Assembly: GCA_023143305.1 (NCBI GenBank)
Contig: JAGLHV010000001.1
Location: 1 to 25,890 of the forward strand
Source: a bacterium
GTDB lineage: Bacteria > CBDUZB01 > JAGLHV01
Reading direction: 5' to 3'
DNA length: 25,890 nucleotides
Shown: positions 8,621-18,095 of the stretch, one piece after another
How the letters are laid out: each line of letters begins with the position of its first letter
How positions within the stretch are numbered: position 1 is the first letter of the stretch
The notes under the pieces: model-generated
Database searches by the model: none
Seen by the model: the letters and a program-made list of their open reading frames with translations, nothing else
What the model was told of the DNA's origin: nothing
Position numbers and translations under genes: made by a program

Positions 8621-9979
8621 CTATATACTTAATTTTTCCACCCTCTTTCCCCTTAATGCCCAGTTAAAAACTTCATGAGTCACCATAATAGCGGTAAACA
8701 TACTCACAAGAATACCTAAAGATAAAGTTACGGCAAAACCCTTTACCGGACCCGTACCGAATTGGAAAAGAAAAGCAGCCGCAATTAAGGTAGTTATATT
8801 TGAATCCAAAATAGTTTTAAAAGCTTTCTGGTATCCGGCATCAATAGCTACCCGAACAGTTTTTCCGCTTTTTAATTCTTCTCGAATACGCTCGAAAACA
8901 AGCACATTAGCATCTACCGACATACCAATAGTAAGTATAATTCCGGCCAGTCCGGGTAAAGTTAAAGTAGCATGTAAATAAGCCATTGCCCCTAAAACAA
9001 GTATTAAGTTTAAAAAAAGAGCAAATACTGCCACCGAACCGGATAACCTATAATAAAAAAGCATAAATAAAATTACTAAAACTGCTCCAATGCCCATAGC
9101 CATGGTGCCTTTTTTTATAGAATCTCTTCCTAAGGAAGGACCAACTGTTCGGTTTTCAATAACATTAACCGGCGCAGGTAAAGCACCGGCACGTAAAATA
9201 ATGGCCAAATCTCTTGCTGTATCGGCATTAAAATTTCCTTCAATAATAGCATTACCATCGGGAATTCTGCTTTTAATTACCGGTGCAGACTGGACTACGC
9301 CGTCTAAAACAATAGCCAGGTTTCTTTCAATATTATCTTCAGTAACCAGAGCGAACTTTTTTGCCCCTTCTTTATTAAACTTAATGGATACACAGGGGAA
9401 ACCATATTTGCCGCCTATTTCTACTTTAGCATCAATTAAAGATGCCCCGGTAAGTTCCGCTTCTTTCTTCACTAAATATTCTCTTTCTTCTTTACCCGGC
9501 AATAATTCATAGCCTTCAGGTATATTTCCTTCTTTAGCTTCTGTCATTCTTCCCAGGTCATCTACTAATTTAAATTCTAAAAGAGCAGTTTTTCCAATAA
9601 GGTCCATAGCCCTCCGGGCATCTTTTATCCCGGGAAGCTGTACTACAATCCACTTATCCCCCTGTTTGACAATCAAAGGTTCTGCAATACCAAACTGGTC
9701 TACCCTGTTGCGTACAATTTCAATAGCTCTGTCCACAGCCTCTTTTACTTTCATTCCCTCAGGCATTTTAGCAGTATCTACCTCTAAAATAAGATGCATT
9801 CCGCCACGTAAATCCAGGCCTAAATTTAATACCTTCCCCAAAAAAGGATTTCCCTCTTTTTCCATTATTTCTTTTTCTTCAGCACTCATTTTATACCAGG
9901 AATAAGTAGGATATAAAAACCAACAAGCTAAAAAAATAACTATTCCGATAAAAATACACTTAATTTGCCTTTGGGTCAT
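8621..9979 (-). CDS. secD: Protein translocase subunit SecD
   Basis: A 452-residue inner-membrane partner of SecF. After an N-terminal membrane helix (about residues 6-24) comes the LNLGLDLRGGMHLILEVDT motif, the periplasmic P1 'head/base' region with VRNRVDQFGIAEPLI and IVVQLPGI, and then six-helix RND membrane region with ENRTVGPSLGRDSIKKG and the conserved TIGMSVDANVLVFERIREEL segment carrying the proton-path Asp. It is shorter than E. coli SecD (about 615 residues), as in many non-proteobacterial SecDs, because the periplasmic region is compact. A strong GAGGAGG ribosome site precedes the ATG. It follows the HD-domain gene by 44 bp. Confidence 0.97.
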   Translation of the reverse strand: MTQRQIKCIFIGIVIFLACWFLYPTYSWYKMSAEEKEIMEKEGNPFLGKVLNLGLDLRGGMHLILEVDTAKMPEGMKVKEAVDRAIEIVRNRVDQFGIAEPLIVKQGDKWIVVQLPGIKDARRAMDLIGKTALLEFKLVDDLGRMTEAKEGNIPEGYELLPGKEEREYLVKKEAELTGASLIDAKVEIGGKYGFPCVSIKFNKEGAKKFALVTEDNIERNLAIVLDGVVQSAPVIKSRIPDGNAIIEGNFNADTARDLAIILRAGALPAPVNVIENRTVGPSLGRDSIKKGTMAMGIGAVLVILFMLFYYRLSGSVAVFALFLNLILVLGAMAYLHATLTLPGLAGIILTIGMSVDANVLVFERIREELKSGKTVRVAIDAGYQKAFKTILDSNITTLIAAAFLFQFGTGPVKGFAVTLSLGILVSMFTAIMVTHEVFNWALRGKRVEKLSI

Positions 9980-10023
9980 CTTTCTCCTCCTCGTTATTTT
10001 CTTATTACAAGATTAAAGTATAT

Positions 10024-10689
10024 CTACAGTAATTTTGTTTTATTTATAATCAGCTCAAATTTACAACTTAGAAACTGAGCTGCCTTTCGACACATAACCA
10101 TACGGCTTAAAAATATTTCGAAATATTCCATTACCTGAGAAATAGTAACATCAATATTCAATTCTAAAGTAATTGTTTTTTTCTCATTATTCACTCGTAA
10201 GAAAGATTTTTCAGCGGCATAATTTACCCGGTCATGGATATCAAAAGCCAGCACACTATGATTATGTACACGGGTTCGGTGAACATCAGATTTATCCGCT
10301 AAGATTAAAGCTGCTGCAACTTCATTAATCGGTTCACCTGTAGACTCCTCATGATTACCGATAGCACTGATTATAATCGCCACTTCTTCATTATTTAACC
10401 CTACATCCGGTAAAACATGCATAGCAATAAGAGCTCCTGATTGTTCATGTCCCTGTCTGTTTATAACATTACCAATATCATGTAAATATCCGGCAATTGC
10501 CCCTAATTTGCAAATCTGTTCTTCAAAATTTAAATGATTTAGTATATTGTAAGCAATATTAGAAACTAAATTAGCATGTCGACAACCATGTTCTGTATAT
10601 CCAATAGTTTCCAGGCATTTATTAGCCCTTTCAACAAACGCTATTACCAACGGATGATTTTTAATATCATCCACTTTTAGGTGTAACAT
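10024..10689 (-). CDS. HD-domain phosphohydrolase-like protein
   Basis: A 221-residue cytoplasmic protein with an HD metal-dependent phosphohydrolase domain. Metal-ligand candidates are His38 (EHGCRH), the His70-Asp71 pair (GYLHDIGN), His81 and Asp132 (LADKSDVHRTRV). The last 70 residues are a small beta-rich tail (NNEKKTITLELNIDVTISQV). The family hydrolyses phosphate esters of nucleotides, but the substrate here is not known. It lies between yajC and secD, 69 bp after yajC and 44 bp before secD. A HD protein in this position is something I recall from other deep-branching bacteria. No membrane segment or other domain is seen. Confidence 0.85.
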   Translation of the reverse strand: MLHLKVDDIKNHPLVIAFVERANKCLETIGYTEHGCRHANLVSNIAYNILNHLNFEEQICKLGAIAGYLHDIGNVINRQGHEQSGALIAMHVLPDVGLNNEEVAIIISAIGNHEESTGEPINEVAAALILADKSDVHRTRVHNHSVLAFDIHDRVNYAAEKSFLRVNNEKKTITLELNIDVTISQVMEYFEIFLSRMVMCRKAAQFLSCKFELIINKTKLL

Positions 10690-10721
10690 TTTTTTACCCC
10701 TTCCCTAATGCCGAATGTTGT

Positions 10722-10752
10722 ATTATTTAAACTGTCTTTTATTTTAAATAAT
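10722..10752. repeat. AT-only inverted repeat between yajC and HD gene
   Basis: Perfect 10-base arms ATTATTTAAA / TTTAAATAAT at 10722-10731 and 10743-10752 with an 11-base loop. It lies in the 69-bp gap between yajC and the HD gene. It contains no GC pairs and no adjoining T-run on the minus strand, so it is a weak hairpin and may be chance in such AT-rich DNA. Confidence 0.3.
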
Positions 10753-10758
10753 GAAATT

Positions 10759-11055
10759 TTATTTTCCCTCTTTGCTTTCCAAAGAAGGCGTTAAAACCTG
10801 AGTTACTGCACTTTTAGCCAGTTGAATTTTTACTTCTTCGGCAATTTCAATTTCAAGAACAGCTGCTTTAATTCCTACAACAACCCCGTATACTCCACCG
10901 GAAGAAAGAACTTTGTCTCCCTTTTTTAAATTATTAAGCATTTCCTGATGTTCTTTGACCTTTTTTTGCTGTGGCCGAATTACGAGAAAATAAAAAATGG
11001 CAAAAATTAAAATCCAGGGAAAAAACTGTACTAAAGGATTTCCTTGTGGCTGCAT
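10759..11055 (-). CDS. yajC: Preprotein translocase accessory subunit YajC
   Basis: A 98-residue single-pass membrane protein that associates with SecDF-YidC. One membrane helix spans about residues 9-27 (FFPWILIFAIFYFLVIRP), followed by the family signature RPQQKKVKEHQEMLNNLKKGDKV and a small SH3-like cytoplasmic domain (VLSSGGVYGVVVGIKA). Length matches the family. The ATG has a strong AAGGAGGAA site. Its place between tgt and secD is the conserved tgt-yajC-secDF order seen in many bacteria. Confidence 0.95.
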   Translation of the reverse strand: MQPQGNPLVQFFPWILIFAIFYFLVIRPQQKKVKEHQEMLNNLKKGDKVLSSGGVYGVVVGIKAAVLEIEIAEEVKIQLAKSAVTQVLTPSLESKEGK

Positions 11056-11158
11056 TTATTCCTCCTTAAAATATATTTTTTTAATTCTTATATTCAAACA
11101 AATCCAATAAGCCAATAAAATTATTTTTAATGATTCTCCTATTCACCCTCCTTTTATA

Positions 11159-12301
<1,143 letters not shown>

Positions 12302-12335
12302 TTAGTTTTAACCCGTCAAAAAAATAAACAAGCGG

Positions 12336-12364
12336 ATTATATCACATTTCCATAAAAATGTAAA
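12336..12364 (-). promoter_or_regulatory. Sigma70-type promoter for tgt-sec array
   Basis: On the minus strand, -35 TTTACA (12359-12364), 17-base spacer, -10 TATAAT (12336-12341). The predicted start is about 30 bases before the tgt ATG. It may drive the whole run down to the LPS genes. Confidence 0.7.
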
Positions 12365-12610
12365 ATAAAAAATAAATAAATTAACGTCAAGAACTTCGGA
12401 GGGATACTTTATTTCTTATGCCGAATGTTTATTTTGATCTTTTCCTTTCAAAACAGGTATCATGGCTTCTATTATAGTTATCTCCCATGCGAGTTAAAAG
12501 ATATTTTTTTCAATGTCTTTCCTATTACCTTTCGTCCTATCTCTTTCTTTATCTCAAAAACCATTTTTTAGAGACTATCAAAATTTATTTCATCTTTTTC
12601 TATTTTTATC

Positions 12611-12639
12611 TTGACTTCAGAAAATTCTATGATTATACT
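12611..12639 (+). promoter_or_regulatory. Sigma70-type promoter for yacP-like gene
   Basis: -35 TTGACT (12611-12616), exactly 17-base spacer, -10 TATACT (12634-12639), each one base from consensus. The leader to the ATG at 12721 is about 75 bases and ends with AAAGGAGATAAATCAGGC, which contains a good ribosome site. Confidence 0.7.
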
Positions 12640-12720
12640 TTTCATTAGTGTAGGATGGATTTAAACCTCTGGGATTTTTCTATTAAATGATAAATTTGAG
12701 TAAAAGGAGATAAATCAGGC

Positions 12721-13242
12721 ATGTCCCTTCATTATATAATTGATGGATATAATGTCATAAAACAAGTTACTTATCTATCCGGTTTGAAATTAAAAAACGG
12801 CCGGGATAGTTTAATAAGTATTTTGGAAAAACATAGACCACAGGGAAGCCTAAAAAATAAAGTTACTATCGTTTTCGATGGAAAAGACAATACCTTCATA
12901 TCTCATAATATTTCTTCTGCTTCTCTTATAAAAACCAACAGTAACATTAATGTTATTTTTAGTAAAAATGAAACCGCGGACGATAAAATTAAAAGAATAG
13001 CAAGAAAAGCAATTAACCCTAAAATTCTAATAGTGATAACCGATGACAAAGAAATTCTATATTTCCTCAGGAGCTATGGAATAAAAACGCAAAGTGTAAA
13101 ACAATTTCTTAAACCTATTTCTAAAAAAAATAAGTTCATAAAGAAATCACAACATTTTACCTCTCAAAAAAAACCTATTCTTTCCAGTGAAAAAGCAGTA
13201 GAAATAACCAGAGAACTTAAGAAAATATGGGATAAAAATTAA
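12721..13242 (+). CDS. YacP-like NYN-domain ribonuclease
   Basis: A 173-residue protein of the NYN/PIN-like fold, YacP (DUF901, Rae1) branch. In Bacillus subtilis, Rae1 is a ribosome-linked endoribonuclease; the role here is inferred. Acidic residues that would bind the metal are Asp8 in YIIDGYNVI, Asp53 in IVFDGKD, Asp87-Asp88 in ETADDKI and Asp108-Asp109 in VITDDKEI. The last 45 residues are very basic (KPISKKNKFIKK...), suiting RNA or ribosome contact. Length is normal. It is the only plus-strand gene in the window, has its own promoter and ribosome site, and ends 82 bp from the convergent nitronate monooxygenase-like gene. No clear terminator is seen in that gap. Confidence 0.88.
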   Translation: MSLHYIIDGYNVIKQVTYLSGLKLKNGRDSLISILEKHRPQGSLKNKVTIVFDGKDNTFISHNISSASLIKTNSNINVIFSKNETADDKIKRIARKAINPKILIVITDDKEILYFLRSYGIKTQSVKQFLKPISKKNKFIKKSQHFTSQKKPILSSEKAVEITRELKKIWDKN

Positions 13243-13324
13243 CCCTATTTAACCCTGCGGTTTACTTATTTCGGGAGGATTCGGATATCAGGATTTTATT
13301 CCGGCAAAAAAACATTCAGACGCT

Positions 13325-14425
13325 TTAAGATATGGATTCCACTGACGCCTGATCATATTCTTTAGCTAAAGTTTGAATAAGTGTTTTAACGGAAACAATT
13401 TCTTTAGCTCGATAAGCATTAGCTCCGGCAAAAGCAAAACCTTCCTTAAGCTTTCCTTGTTTAGCATTAGTTAAGGCCAGACCGATACAATAAGGCGCAT
13501 TTTTAAAATCACATACCTTTAAACATCTCCACACACATTTAAAAGGTTGTTTTATTCCAGCCATTACATCTTCCAAAAATTTATTTTTTATAGCCCTGCC
13601 CGGTAATCCTACGGGGCTATTAATTATAATAATATCTTCTTCCTTACAGTTCAAATATTGCTCTTTGAACTTAATATCGGCATCACATTCAAAAGTAGTA
13701 ACAAATCTGGTCGCCATTTGTACTCCCTGCACTCCTAATTGAATTAATTTATGAATATCCTCCCCCGTATATACTCCTCCCCCGGCAATTACAGCAATAT
13801 TTTTTTTGAATTGCTCTTGATACGATTTTACCAGAGAAATTATTTCCGGCAGTATTTTTTCCAATGAATAATCAGGATTATTGATTTGTTCTTTTTTAAA
13901 ACCAAGATGTCCACCGGCTAACGGGCCTTCAACGACAATAGCATTGGGGACATAATTGTAGTTTTTTGCCCAATATTGAAATATAATTTTAACCGCTCTT
14001 GCGGAAGAGACAATAGGAACAATTTTTTCTATAATCTCCATCAATTTGCCGGGAGGAAATGTAGAAGGCCGTCTCATTGGAAGTCCTGCACCTAAAAAAA
14101 CGAAATCCGCCCCTTCTTCTATTGATACATCTACCAGGTTATCAGAATCTGAAAGCGCTGTCATTATGTTTATACCGATAGCACCCGTAGTCATACTTTT
14201 TGCTTTTTTTATTTCCTTACGTAAAGCTCTTTCATTTGCCCCTGTGAAATTTACATTGAAATCAGGTTCGAGCATCCCAATACCTGCTGTGGCCATAACT
14301 CCAATACCTCCTTCATTAGCAACCGCAGCCGCTAAACCAGATAAAGAAATACCAACACCCATTCCTCCTTGTATAATTGGTATATTTACTTCTAAATTGC
14401 CGATTCGTAATTTAGGGAAATTCAT
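13325..14425 (-). CDS. Nitronate monooxygenase-like FMN protein
   Basis: A 366-residue TIM-barrel flavoprotein of the nitronate monooxygenase (2-nitropropane dioxygenase)/FabK-like family. It has IQGGMGVGISLSGLAAAVAN near the N-terminus, VVEGPLAGGHLGF with the active-site His, and the phosphate-binding VIAGGGVYTGEDI and GVQGVQMATRFVTT segments. A Cys cluster (CVWRCLKVCDFKNAPYC) follows INSPVGLPGRAI; I recall this layout from clostridial homologues. It may detoxify nitronates or act as an enoyl-reductase-like enzyme; substrate unknown. A longer reading frame runs upstream into tRNA-Pro, so I chose the ATG at 14425, which has AAAGGAG 12 bases before it and matches the family N-terminus. It lies directly after the tRNA and is probably read with it. 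Confidence 0.88.
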   Translation of the reverse strand: MNFPKLRIGNLEVNIPIIQGGMGVGISLSGLAAAVANEGGIGVMATAGIGMLEPDFNVNFTGANERALRKEIKKAKSMTTGAIGINIMTALSDSDNLVDVSIEEGADFVFLGAGLPMRRPSTFPPGKLMEIIEKIVPIVSSARAVKIIFQYWAKNYNYVPNAIVVEGPLAGGHLGFKKEQINNPDYSLEKILPEIISLVKSYQEQFKKNIAVIAGGGVYTGEDIHKLIQLGVQGVQMATRFVTTFECDADIKFKEQYLNCKEEDIIIINSPVGLPGRAIKNKFLEDVMAGIKQPFKCVWRCLKVCDFKNAPYCIGLALTNAKQGKLKEGFAFAGANAYRAKEIVSVKTLIQTLAKEYDQASVESIS

Positions 14426-14437
14426 ATTTTTTTCGTT

Positions 14438-14444
14438 CTCCTTT
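14438..14444 (-). promoter_or_regulatory. Ribosome binding site fixing the NMO-like start
   Basis: AAAGGAG on the minus strand, 12 bases before the ATG at 14425. It supports this start over the in-frame ATG at 14494, which falls inside the tRNA. Confidence 0.65.
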
Positions 14445-14458
14445 AAATCAATTTTTTT

Positions 14459-14536
14459 TGGTCGGGAAGGCGGGATTCGAACCCGCGACCTCACGGTCCC
14501 GAACCGTGCACGCTAACCGGGCTGCGCTACTTCCCG
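14459..14536 (-). tRNA. tRNA-Pro (anticodon CGG)
   Basis: A complete cloverleaf on the minus strand: acceptor CGGGAAG/CTTCCCG, D-stem GCGC/GCGT with a 10-base loop, anticodon stem CACGG/CCGTG with loop TTCGGGA (anticodon CGG, reads CCG), T-arm GCGGG-TTCGAAT-CCCGC, discriminator A. The 3' CCA is encoded at 14459-14461. The C1-G72 pair and A73 are proline identity features in bacteria. It starts 35 bp after the small multidrug exporter gene and leads straight into the NMO-like gene. Confidence 0.95.
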
Positions 14537-14571
14537 TCTTATTTAATATTTTTATACTGCTTTTTATCCGG

Positions 14572-15147
14572 TTAAAACAGTTTTATTACTCCCAAACTAG
14601 TTAAAGTCACCACAATTCCTGCTATCAATACCCCCAATATTATTGAAGGAAAAGCATGTTTAAATTCAATGCCTAAAAGATAAGCCGCAGCACATCCCGA
14701 CCAGGCACCGGTTACCGGTAGAGGAATAGCGACAAAAAAAATAAGTCCCAAAACCTCATACCGTTCTATTTTCGCACTATGTTTTCTGGTACGGTTAAAC
14801 CACCAGGTAAAAAACTTCTTTCCCCATAAAAACTGCATACACCATTTAGAAAAACAATCCAAAAAGAGAAGCAAAGGAATTACCGGCAAAAAATTTCCTA
14901 ATACTGCCAAACTAAATGCCTTTCCTGCTGAAAAATGAAATTTCCCCAGAGCTAAAGGAATCGCACCTCTTAATTCCGAAATAGGCATTGCTCCTAAAAT
15001 TATAGTTATTATTTCCGGTGAAAACATCTTATCTAAAAAATCTACTATTCTTTCCACAAAAAAACATCCCATTTTTCTATATAATATTTTTATTCCAAAC
15101 TTTACTTTAAAAAATAAAATCCCTAAATGCAACCTGCCAGGAAACAT
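14572..15147 (-). CDS. Small multidrug export family membrane protein
   Basis: Membrane protein of the 'putative small multi-drug export' family (PF06695), recognised by MPISELRGAIPLALGKFHFS and by four or so membrane helices, including AVLGNFLPVIPLLLFLDCF and VLGLIFFVAIPLPVTGAWSG. The transport role is only a family name; the substrate is unknown. As drawn from the first ATG the protein has 191 residues, but the first 25 look unlike the family and no ribosome site precedes that ATG. The ATG at 15072 (MGCFFVERIVDF, 166 residues) is a more likely start, although its ribosome site is also weak. It precedes tRNA-Pro on the same strand. Confidence 0.8.
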   Translation of the reverse strand: MFPGRLHLGILFFKVKFGIKILYRKMGCFFVERIVDFLDKMFSPEIITIILGAMPISELRGAIPLALGKFHFSAGKAFSLAVLGNFLPVIPLLLFLDCFSKWCMQFLWGKKFFTWWFNRTRKHSAKIERYEVLGLIFFVAIPLPVTGAWSGCAAAYLLGIEFKHAFPSIILGVLIAGIVVTLTSLGVIKLF

Positions 15148-15242
15148 TAATCAGCCATTCAATTTTTATCTTTATATCTTAATATAAAAATAAGCAATCT
15201 TATTTTTTTCAAATCTTTCTCATAAATATTTATTGCATGGAT

Positions 15243-15248
15243 ATTATA
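15243..15248 (-). promoter_or_regulatory. Possible -10 element upstream of exporter gene
   Basis: A perfect TATAAT on the minus strand in the 164-bp gap between the histidine kinase and the exporter gene. No good -35 lies 16-18 bases upstream, so it is only a weak promoter candidate. Confidence 0.3.
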
Positions 15249-15311
15249 CTTAATTTCAAACTAAAAAGCTATCTCTTATTTTTTTTATCACTTTCATCTA
15301 AATTTCAATCT

Positions 15312-17585
15312 TCATACTTTGGGGAACCTTACAATAAAAACAGTCCCTTTATTTACCTTGCTCTCTACGCTTATTGTACCATTATTATTTTCAATAGCCG
15401 CTTTAGCTATAGCTAAACCCAATCCTAACATTTTGCCCTTTGTGTTATAATAAAGCTCAAAAATTTTTTCAATATTTTTAAGATCAATCCCTATTCCCGT
15501 ATCACTAAAAACAACCTCTATCTCTGTTTTTACTTCCCGTGTTTGAATTTTCAATTCTCCGCCATCAGGCATAGACTGATAAGCATTTAAAATTATATTC
15601 ATAAAAGCATGTATCATCGGCACAGAACTTATTATAACTTCCTGTCTGGAAAGATTCAATTCTTTTATTATTTTTATATTCTCAGAAGAAGGTAAAGAAG
15701 ATAAAGCTCTTTCAACTATTAAATCTATCTTTACCCTCATAGGTTTGTATTTGTCTATTTCACAAAAAACCGAAACATCCCTCATTATTTTATCTGAAAC
15801 ATTAATCTTTTCATCTATCATTTGTAAATATCTATTAATTTTAAGATCTTTTTCTACAAATTTATTATCCTTCATCCTTTTTTTTATCAAATATACTGCG
15901 TTTTTAATAGTAGCTAATGGACTACGTAAATCATGCCCAATTCCTTCTATTACCTGCCTTAATAAAACTAACTTTTCAGTTTCAATTATTTTTTTATTTG
16001 CTCCGGAAACATCTTCTTGTTGATGCTGCAAATTTTTATTAATAAGGATTATTTGTTTAAACCGATTTGCATTGTGAATAGCAAAAGCTATATTATCTGC
16101 CAGATTAGCCAGAATATACACCGATTTTTCTAAAAATTGATTTTGACCGGTAAAGCCAAAAAGTATTAAAAACCCAAGGTCTTCTTTCTTTTCCAATAAA
16201 AGGGGAACAATAAGCAAACTTTCTACTCCTGCCCGGGCAAACCATGGAAAGCCCTCTTTGTCATATTGAGAATAATTATCAATATACAAAAACTTTTCTT
16301 TTATAGATGTCATATACCCAATTAATCTTTCCTTTTCAGAAACAATCTTCCCTATTAAATCTTCCGAAACATTATAATAATAAGGAAAAACAAGTGTTTT
16401 TTTCTCCTTATCTTTTTGGGTTAAAGCCAGTATTCCTCCATCAGCGTTTATAAGTTTAATTGCCTCTCTTATTACTACAGACAATAATTTTTCCCATTCT
16501 ATTGTAGAAGTTATACATCGATTAAACCGATTAAATTCTTCCGGTAATAATGATACTTCTCCCCTGTTAGTTTCTTGATTTTTTATCTGATTTTCTTTAA
16601 CCGCCTTTTGTTTTCTAAACAGTATATTAAACAAAAAAATAATACTTAAAAAAACTAAACCAATTTGTATTCTTAAATTTTTAATAGAAGTTAAAGCTTT
16701 TTTACCATCTAATTCAACCACTAACCCCCATTTAAAATCAGGAATATACTGGTAAGCACAAAGAGTTTTTTTTCCCTGAAAGTTGATATCCCGGATAATT
16801 CCACTTTTTCCTTTAAGAACATATTTCATTGCTTTAGCACAAGCAAAATTTGATAAAGGAATCGTGATTTGTAAAATCTCCCCGGACTGCAAAAGAGAAG
16901 GAGCAAATAAAATCATCTCTTCTTTTTTGCGCTTCCCCAAAAATACCTGAACTTCCTTATTTAATCCTGTATAATCAGTTAAAACATTTATTATTCTATG
17001 CGGCCGTGCTTTTATTCCTATTATCCCCAAAATATTTTTTTTATCTAAATCAAATATTGGAGCAGAAAACTGGTAAAATAATGCTTTATTCTCAAAATAC
17101 AAATACCCCTGGTAAAAATATTTACATCCTTGCAAATATACTTCAGAATGTTCCATATTTTTACCTATATTTTTCTTTTTGGTACTGGCAATAATTTTTC
17201 CTTTATTATCTATGACAAATAGGTCATCAATATTGTCTGCAAAAAATTTCAAATCGGAAAGAATATCACTAAGTATCCGGTTAGTTTCTATTATGATATT
17301 ATTGTTTTTTTTATTATTTGTTTTTATTCTTTTTAATTGAATCCGCAAATTTTTACGCTTAGCAATGGAGGCAATAATATTTGCATTATTTCTTATAACA
17401 TCAGTAATCTGTTCTTTTTTTAAAACACAAATAGTCTCCATCCGTATAAAAATTTCTTTTTTTATTTTATTTTCAACTATAGCTAAATAAAAAAGGATCA
17501 AGCCTCCTATTACTAAACTTATGACCAAAAAGTCTTTAGCTATTTTTATTTTAAAAAATCTCATTTTTTCTTTTTCTTTATTCAC
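15312..17585 (-). CDS. Orphan membrane sensor histidine kinase with GAF domain
   Basis: A 757-residue sensor kinase. Order: membrane helix 1 (about residues 15-34), an extracytoplasmic region of about 265 residues with Cache-like parts (LFVIDNKGKIIAST, YQFSAPIFDLDKKNILGII), membrane helix 2 (about 304-322), a GAF domain (about 350-505, INADGGILALTQ through IAFAIHNANRF), a short coiled coil, then the kinase core. The phosphoacceptor is His551 in GIGHDLRSPLATI; the N box has Asn667, followed by DTGIGI (from 695) and GLGLAIA (from 721). It would autophosphorylate and pass phosphate to a response regulator, but none is in the window. The start drawn is GTG with GGGGATT upstream; the ATG 7 codons later is possible. 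The signal sensed is unknown. Confidence 0.9.
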   Translation of the reverse strand: MNKEKEKMRFFKIKIAKDFLVISLVIGGLILFYLAIVENKIKKEIFIRMETICVLKKEQITDVIRNNANIIASIAKRKNLRIQLKRIKTNNKKNNNIIIETNRILSDILSDLKFFADNIDDLFVIDNKGKIIASTKKKNIGKNMEHSEVYLQGCKYFYQGYLYFENKALFYQFSAPIFDLDKKNILGIIGIKARPHRIINVLTDYTGLNKEVQVFLGKRKKEEMILFAPSLLQSGEILQITIPLSNFACAKAMKYVLKGKSGIIRDINFQGKKTLCAYQYIPDFKWGLVVELDGKKALTSIKNLRIQIGLVFLSIIFLFNILFRKQKAVKENQIKNQETNRGEVSLLPEEFNRFNRCITSTIEWEKLLSVVIREAIKLINADGGILALTQKDKEKKTLVFPYYYNVSEDLIGKIVSEKERLIGYMTSIKEKFLYIDNYSQYDKEGFPWFARAGVESLLIVPLLLEKKEDLGFLILFGFTGQNQFLEKSVYILANLADNIAFAIHNANRFKQIILINKNLQHQQEDVSGANKKIIETEKLVLLRQVIEGIGHDLRSPLATIKNAVYLIKKRMKDNKFVEKDLKINRYLQMIDEKINVSDKIMRDVSVFCEIDKYKPMRVKIDLIVERALSSLPSSENIKIIKELNLSRQEVIISSVPMIHAFMNIILNAYQSMPDGGELKIQTREVKTEIEVVFSDTGIGIDLKNIEKIFELYYNTKGKMLGLGLAIAKAAIENNNGTISVESKVNKGTVFIVRFPKV

Positions 17586-17700
17586 TAAAGCAATCCCCTG
17601 CTAGATTAAACCTTAAATCAATGATTAAAAAAATAACAACATTATCGTATAAAAGATAAAAAAAACTTTAAGGTAAAAAAACAGAAAAGATATTATTCAC

Positions 17701-18054
17701 TTATTTCGGCCGGGATTCCATTTGAGACTTACAATTTATACAAAATTTAGCAAATGGCATTACCTTAAGCCTTTCAATTTCTATCTCTTTTCCGCACTTT
17801 TCGCAAGAGCCGTAAGTTCCCTTTTCTATCTTAAGAAGAGCATCTTCAACATTTCCTAAAATTCTTCTCTCATTATCATTTAACTCAAACAATAATTCTC
17901 GTTCCACTGAATCAAAAGCTGCATCAGCAATATCTCCCACTTCACCGGAAAGAAACTCTTTTTCTCCTTTACAATTTACCTGAACTATTTTTTTAATATC
18001 TTCTTTTTGTTCTACCAATTTTTTACGTAAGGACTCTAATTCTTTTTTTCTCAT
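17701..18054 (-). CDS. DksA/TraR-family C4 zinc-finger protein
   Basis: A 117-residue protein of the DksA/TraR family, which bind the RNA polymerase secondary channel and alter promoter choice, often with ppGpp. It has an N-terminal coiled coil, a GDIADAAFDSVERELLFEL segment at the usual place of the acidic coiled-coil tip, and a C4 zinc finger CEKC-x17-CINC. It is shorter than E. coli DksA (151) and nearer to YocK-type proteins. The tip reads DIADAAFD, so a DxxDxA-like motif is present. It lies 41 bp after the decarboxylase gene with a GGAGAGA ribosome site and is probably the last gene of the polyamine operon. Link to polyamines is by position only. Confidence 0.88.
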   Translation of the reverse strand: MRKKELESLRKKLVEQKEDIKKIVQVNCKGEKEFLSGEVGDIADAAFDSVERELLFELNDNERRILGNVEDALLKIEKGTYGSCEKCGKEIEIERLKVMPFAKFCINCKSQMESRPK

Positions 18055-18095
18055 TTTCTCTCTCCTTTTTATTCAACTTCAATAATATTCAACGA

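Noticed and set aside
13243..13324. Bidirectional terminator between the convergent yacP-like and NMO-like genes
   Set aside because: No stem of useful length with flanking T/A runs could be found in this 82-bp gap.
14426..14494. Longer start for the nitronate monooxygenase-like gene (MRSRVRIPPSRP...)
   Set aside because: The extra 23 residues are translated tRNA-Pro sequence; the ATG at 14425 has its own ribosome site.
14046..14516. Plus-strand open frame of 156 codons, the longest of many on the plus strand
   Set aside because: It is antisense to the nitronate monooxygenase-like gene and tRNA-Pro, has no family likeness and no ribosome site; the same holds for the other plus-strand frames opposite secD, kdtA and the histidine kinase.
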